Both the position numbers and the translations under genes were made by a program. A DNA stretch of 7,852 nt from Natrialbaceae archaeon B1-Br10_E2g27 (GTDB lineage Archaea; Halobacteriota; Halobacteria; Halobacteriales; Natrialbaceae), in the NCBI GenBank assembly GCA_001563885.1, contig LKMM01000110.1, positions 1-7,852 of the forward strand, read 5' to 3'. The notes below the pieces were generated by a model. That model made no database searches, was not told the DNA's origin, and saw only the letters and a list, made by a program, of their open reading frames with translations. Below are positions 5,713 to 7,852 of this stretch, piece after piece (position 1 is the first letter of the stretch; each line of letters begins with the position of its first letter).

Positions 5713-6455
5713 GCAGTCCCAGGTTGCCTTTTGCCCGGTGGCTCGCCGGACGAAACTCCGATCGTCGGGCAGCTACCATCGGACTCATCGGCGCGGCGGT
5801 TGCGGTCGCTGCCGTGTTGTTTGGCGGATTTCTTCCGACACCGTCGGCGCTCGTGACCATCCTGTATCTGTTCGCCACCTTCCTGCCTGCACTCGGCGTC
5901 GCCATCGCACTCGGTGCGCTCTGGTGGGTCTACCGCCTCGAGCGCACTGGCCTTTCGTCGCTGGTTGACGGCGATCCGCCGGAATCCGGTAATACAGACA
6001 CCACCGAGCGGGTCGCCCGCGAGACGACACAACTGCTCGCCGATGCGACGGCAAACCGTTATACCTGCTTTGGCGGACTCGCCGACGAGGAGGTTTGTGA
6101 GCTTCTCACCGAGGCTTTGGTCCGTCGACTCGGCTCGAAACGCGGTCTGAGTCGGGCTGGGGCTCGAGACGCCATCGAGGATGGAACCTGGACCGACGAT
6201 CCGATCGCTGCGGCGTTTCTCTCCGAGGAACGTCCGTTCTCGCTTTCAGAACGGCTTCGAACCGCCGTCGATCCTGGCGTAGCCTACGAGCGACGGCTCC
6301 GACGAACGCTCGAGGCCATCGAGACGCTCGAGGCGACCCCGGATGAGTCGGCAGACGGGACCGCACAATCCAGCGTCAACTCGGAATCGGACGACCGCAC
6401 TCGACACCCAGGGGTCCAAAAGCGGACACAAATCGAACCGGAGGTGAGCGGATGA
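5709..6455 (+). CDS. DUF7269 family membrane protein
   Basis: This 248-residue protein has two adjacent membrane helices (about 21-43 and 47-75) separated by a very short turn (LPTPS), so both ends should lie on the same side, probably the cytoplasm. The soluble part has a helical core at about 97-140 with two cysteines (C120, C130). It continues with RGLSRAGARDAIEDGTW (145-161), TDDPIAAAFLSEE (162-174) and a helix AVDPGVAYERRLRRTLEAIE (186-205). The last 40 residues are polar and look disordered. The segment around WTDDPIAAAFL and the position between DUF4129 and DUF58 genes match the haloarchaeal DUF7269 family as I remember it. No enzyme motif is visible and no function is known. It may be a small membrane scaffold linking the DUF4129 and DUF58 proteins, which is inferred only from operon position. 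It is joined to both neighbours by ATGA overlaps. Confidence 0.78.
   Translation: MSSPRLPFARWLAGRNSDRRAATIGLIGAAVAVAAVLFGGFLPTPSALVTILYLFATFLPALGVAIALGALWWVYRLERTGLSSLVDGDPPESGNTDTTERVARETTQLLADATANRYTCFGGLADEEVCELLTEALVRRLGSKRGLSRAGARDAIEDGTWTDDPIAAAFLSEERPFSLSERLRTAVDPGVAYERRLRRTLEAIETLEATPDESADGTAQSSVNSESDDRTRHPGVQKRTQIEPEVSG
6440..6447 (+). promoter_or_regulatory. Full-consensus Shine-Dalgarno site of the DUF58 gene
   Basis: GGAGGTGA is the complete complement of the conserved archaeal 16S rRNA 3' end. It is placed four bases before the ATG at 6452, within the end of the DUF7269 gene. It is the strongest ribosome binding site in the window. Confidence 0.8.
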
Positions 6456-7816
6456 GCGACCGATCCGAGAGTGAACGGACGAGCGACCGAACGCTCGAGC
6501 GAGTCGGCCGCGGCGAGTGGGCGCTGGCCGGGGCGTTGGTGCTTGCAGGAATCGGTCTTGCACTCGGCAATCAACTTCTCGTCGCCGCCTCGACGCTGCC
6601 GCTTTGGTACGTCGGGGCGGCAGTTTTTGGCTCGAGTCGGTCCGCGATGGTTCGGGTTCGACGCGATTTGGTCGTCGGCGATGTGCCCGAGAAGCCACTG
6701 ACTAAAGAGGAGCCTGTAAGCGGTTCAGGAGCCGTCTCCGGCACGGTCGGCGAGTCGGTCTTCGTCCGGACGACGGTACAGAACGTCGGCCCGGAGACGA
6801 TCGTCGATCTCCGAGTGATCGACGGCGTTCCCGCGGAGCTGCCGGTCGTCTCCGGCACTCCACGGACGTGTGTAACGCTCGAACCCCTCGAGAGTACGAC
6901 CCTCGAGTACGAACTTACGCTCCGTCGTGGCGAGTACACCTTCGAGGACGTGACGGTCCGAACCCGTGATCTTTCGGGCACCGTCACCGAGACCTGGACG
7001 GCCGAGTCAGTCGGCGACCGGACGGTGCGGTGTTCGCCGCCAGTTGATCAGGTGCCACTTGGCGGGGCGACCAACGAGTACGCAGGCGAGGTGCCGACCG
7101 ACGAGGGAGGCAACGGCGTCGAGTTCCACTCGGTTCGCGAGTACGCACCCGGTGACTCGGTCGGCTCGATCGACTGGCGACGGTATGCCAACTCCCGGGA
7201 ACTCGCCACCGTCGAGTACCGCGCCGAACGCGCGACACAGGTGATCTGTCTCGTCGACGCACGATTGAGCCAGCGCCGGGGGACAACCCTCGAGTCGCTT
7301 CCCGCAGTCGAGCGCTCGGCAGAGGCGACAACGCGTCTTTTCGAGACGCTCGTCGATGCTGGCCATCCAACCGGCGTCGTCGTCTGGTACGATCGGTCGA
7401 TCGAGACGACACCACCAGGAACCGGCCCGACGACGCGAGAGCGTGTCAGACGGGCTCTCGAGTCGGCACGAGAAGGCGATGGGCACGACTCCCAGATGTG
7501 GTTTCCCTCCAATGATCGGATCGATCAGCTCGTCTCACAGCTTCCGGGCGACGCACAGGTGTTCGTGTTCTCGGCGTTTACCGACGACGAGCCGGTCGAT
7601 CTCACCGAGCAACTCCGAACCTGGGGATATGAAGTACGTGTCGTCTCACCCGACGTGACCGACGCCGACGACGTCGCAACTCGGCTTGCCGGGCTCGAAC
7701 GCGAAAAGCGACTGACCCAGGTTCGGACCTCCGGCGCTCGCGTCGTCGACTGGGATCTCGAGCAACCGCTCGGGCTGATACTTCCTGCGGCCGTCGGCGA
7801 GGTGAGACACCGATGA
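6452..7816 (+). CDS. DUF58 domain-containing protein (VWA-like fold expected)
   Basis: This is a 454-residue membrane-anchored protein. Two hydrophobic stretches near 23-38 and 41-60 anchor the N-terminus. Residues about 85-195 form a beta-rich domain, with SVFVRTTVQNVGPETIVDLR at 102-121 and a strand-rich LEYELTLRRGEYTF at 151-164. The DUF58 signature follows at 224-260: EFHSVREYAPGDSVGSIDWR, then ANSRELATVEYRAER. A VWA-like part then begins with VICLVDARLSQ (264-274). Its would-be metal site reads DARLS instead of DxSxS, so metal binding is probably weakened or lost, although the first aspartate (D269) and last serine (S273) remain. DUF58 proteins are usually paired with MoxR AAA+ ATPases and are thought to help assemble or mature other proteins. 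No MoxR gene is visible in the window. The gene overlaps its neighbours at both ends by ATGA. Confidence 0.92.
   Translation: MSDRSESERTSDRTLERVGRGEWALAGALVLAGIGLALGNQLLVAASTLPLWYVGAAVFGSSRSAMVRVRRDLVVGDVPEKPLTKEEPVSGSGAVSGTVGESVFVRTTVQNVGPETIVDLRVIDGVPAELPVVSGTPRTCVTLEPLESTTLEYELTLRRGEYTFEDVTVRTRDLSGTVTETWTAESVGDRTVRCSPPVDQVPLGGATNEYAGEVPTDEGGNGVEFHSVREYAPGDSVGSIDWRRYANSRELATVEYRAERATQVICLVDARLSQRRGTTLESLPAVERSAEATTRLFETLVDAGHPTGVVVWYDRSIETTPPGTGPTTRERVRRALESAREGDGHDSQMWFPSNDRIDQLVSQLPGDAQVFVFSAFTDDEPVDLTEQLRTWGYEVRVVSPDVTDADDVATRLAGLEREKRLTQVRTSGARVVDWDLEQPLGLILPAAVGEVRHR
7799..7805 (+). promoter_or_regulatory. Shine-Dalgarno site of the last, partial gene
   Basis: GAGGTGA ends seven bases before the ATG at 7813. 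It supports a real downstream gene that continues the operon beyond the window. Confidence 0.65.
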
Positions 7817-7852
7817 GTCGCGAGTTCAGTGCTGGTCTGCCGTCGACGACTG
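7813..7852 (+). CDS. Start of a further operon gene, cut by the right edge (product unknown)
   Basis: An ATG overlapping the DUF58 stop (ATGA) and preceded by GAGGTGA opens a frame reading MSREFSAGLPSTT up to the edge. Thirteen codons are too few to identify the family. In related haloarchaeal clusters the gene after DUF58 is often a multi-membrane DUF7519-type protein or another cluster member such as a MoxR ATPase, so those are the leading guesses from context. Confidence 0.6.
   Translation, partial: MSREFSAGLPSTT

Overview
The window looks like a chromosome segment from a halophilic archaeon (Halobacteria, probably a Natrialbales-type genus such as Natrinema or Haloterrigena; the genus is a guess). 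The evidence is high GC, strongly acidic proteins, very frequent CTCGAG hexamers, and families that are largely haloarchaeal: HalOD1, DUF7269, an NP1902A-like F420-dependent oxidoreductase and a short haloarchaeal [2Fe-2S] ferredoxin. No RNA genes, insertion sequences, CRISPR arrays or integrases are visible.

Left part (1-2876): four apparently independent genes. A HalOD1-domain protein runs leftward off the edge (215 to 1, minus). After a 222-base divergent promoter region comes an F420-dependent luciferase-like oxidoreductase (438-1442, plus). It converges, 28 bases apart, on a [2Fe-2S] ferredoxin (1794 to 1471, minus). The ferredoxin diverges, over 104 bases holding a perfect 8-bp inverted repeat, from a HypE-like member of the AIR synthase/PurM superfamily (1899-2876, plus). 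None of these genes has a well-placed Shine-Dalgarno site, and most have a TATA-like element about 25-35 bases before the start. This fits leaderless or short-leader transcripts.

Right part (2954 to past 7852): a tightly packed operon, all on the plus strand. It contains an M48 (HtpX-like) membrane zinc protease, a DUF4129 membrane protein with extracellular Ig-like repeats, a two-TM DUF7269 protein, a DUF58 protein, and the first 13 codons of a further gene. Each junction is a 4-base stop/start overlap (GTGA or ATGA), and every internal start has a good Shine-Dalgarno site. In contrast, the first gene has a TATA-like element and no Shine-Dalgarno site.

DUF58 and DUF4129 proteins usually occur in gene clusters with MoxR-type AAA+ ATPases and transglutaminase-like proteins. 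These clusters are thought to act in envelope-associated protein maturation or chaperone-like functions, but the role in haloarchaea is not established. Here the cluster is led by a translationally coupled membrane protease, and no MoxR gene lies inside the window. This operon is the most interesting system in the window: a predicted membrane complex that combines proteolysis (M48), an outer sensing or adhesion domain (DUF4129 protein) and an inner scaffold (DUF58).
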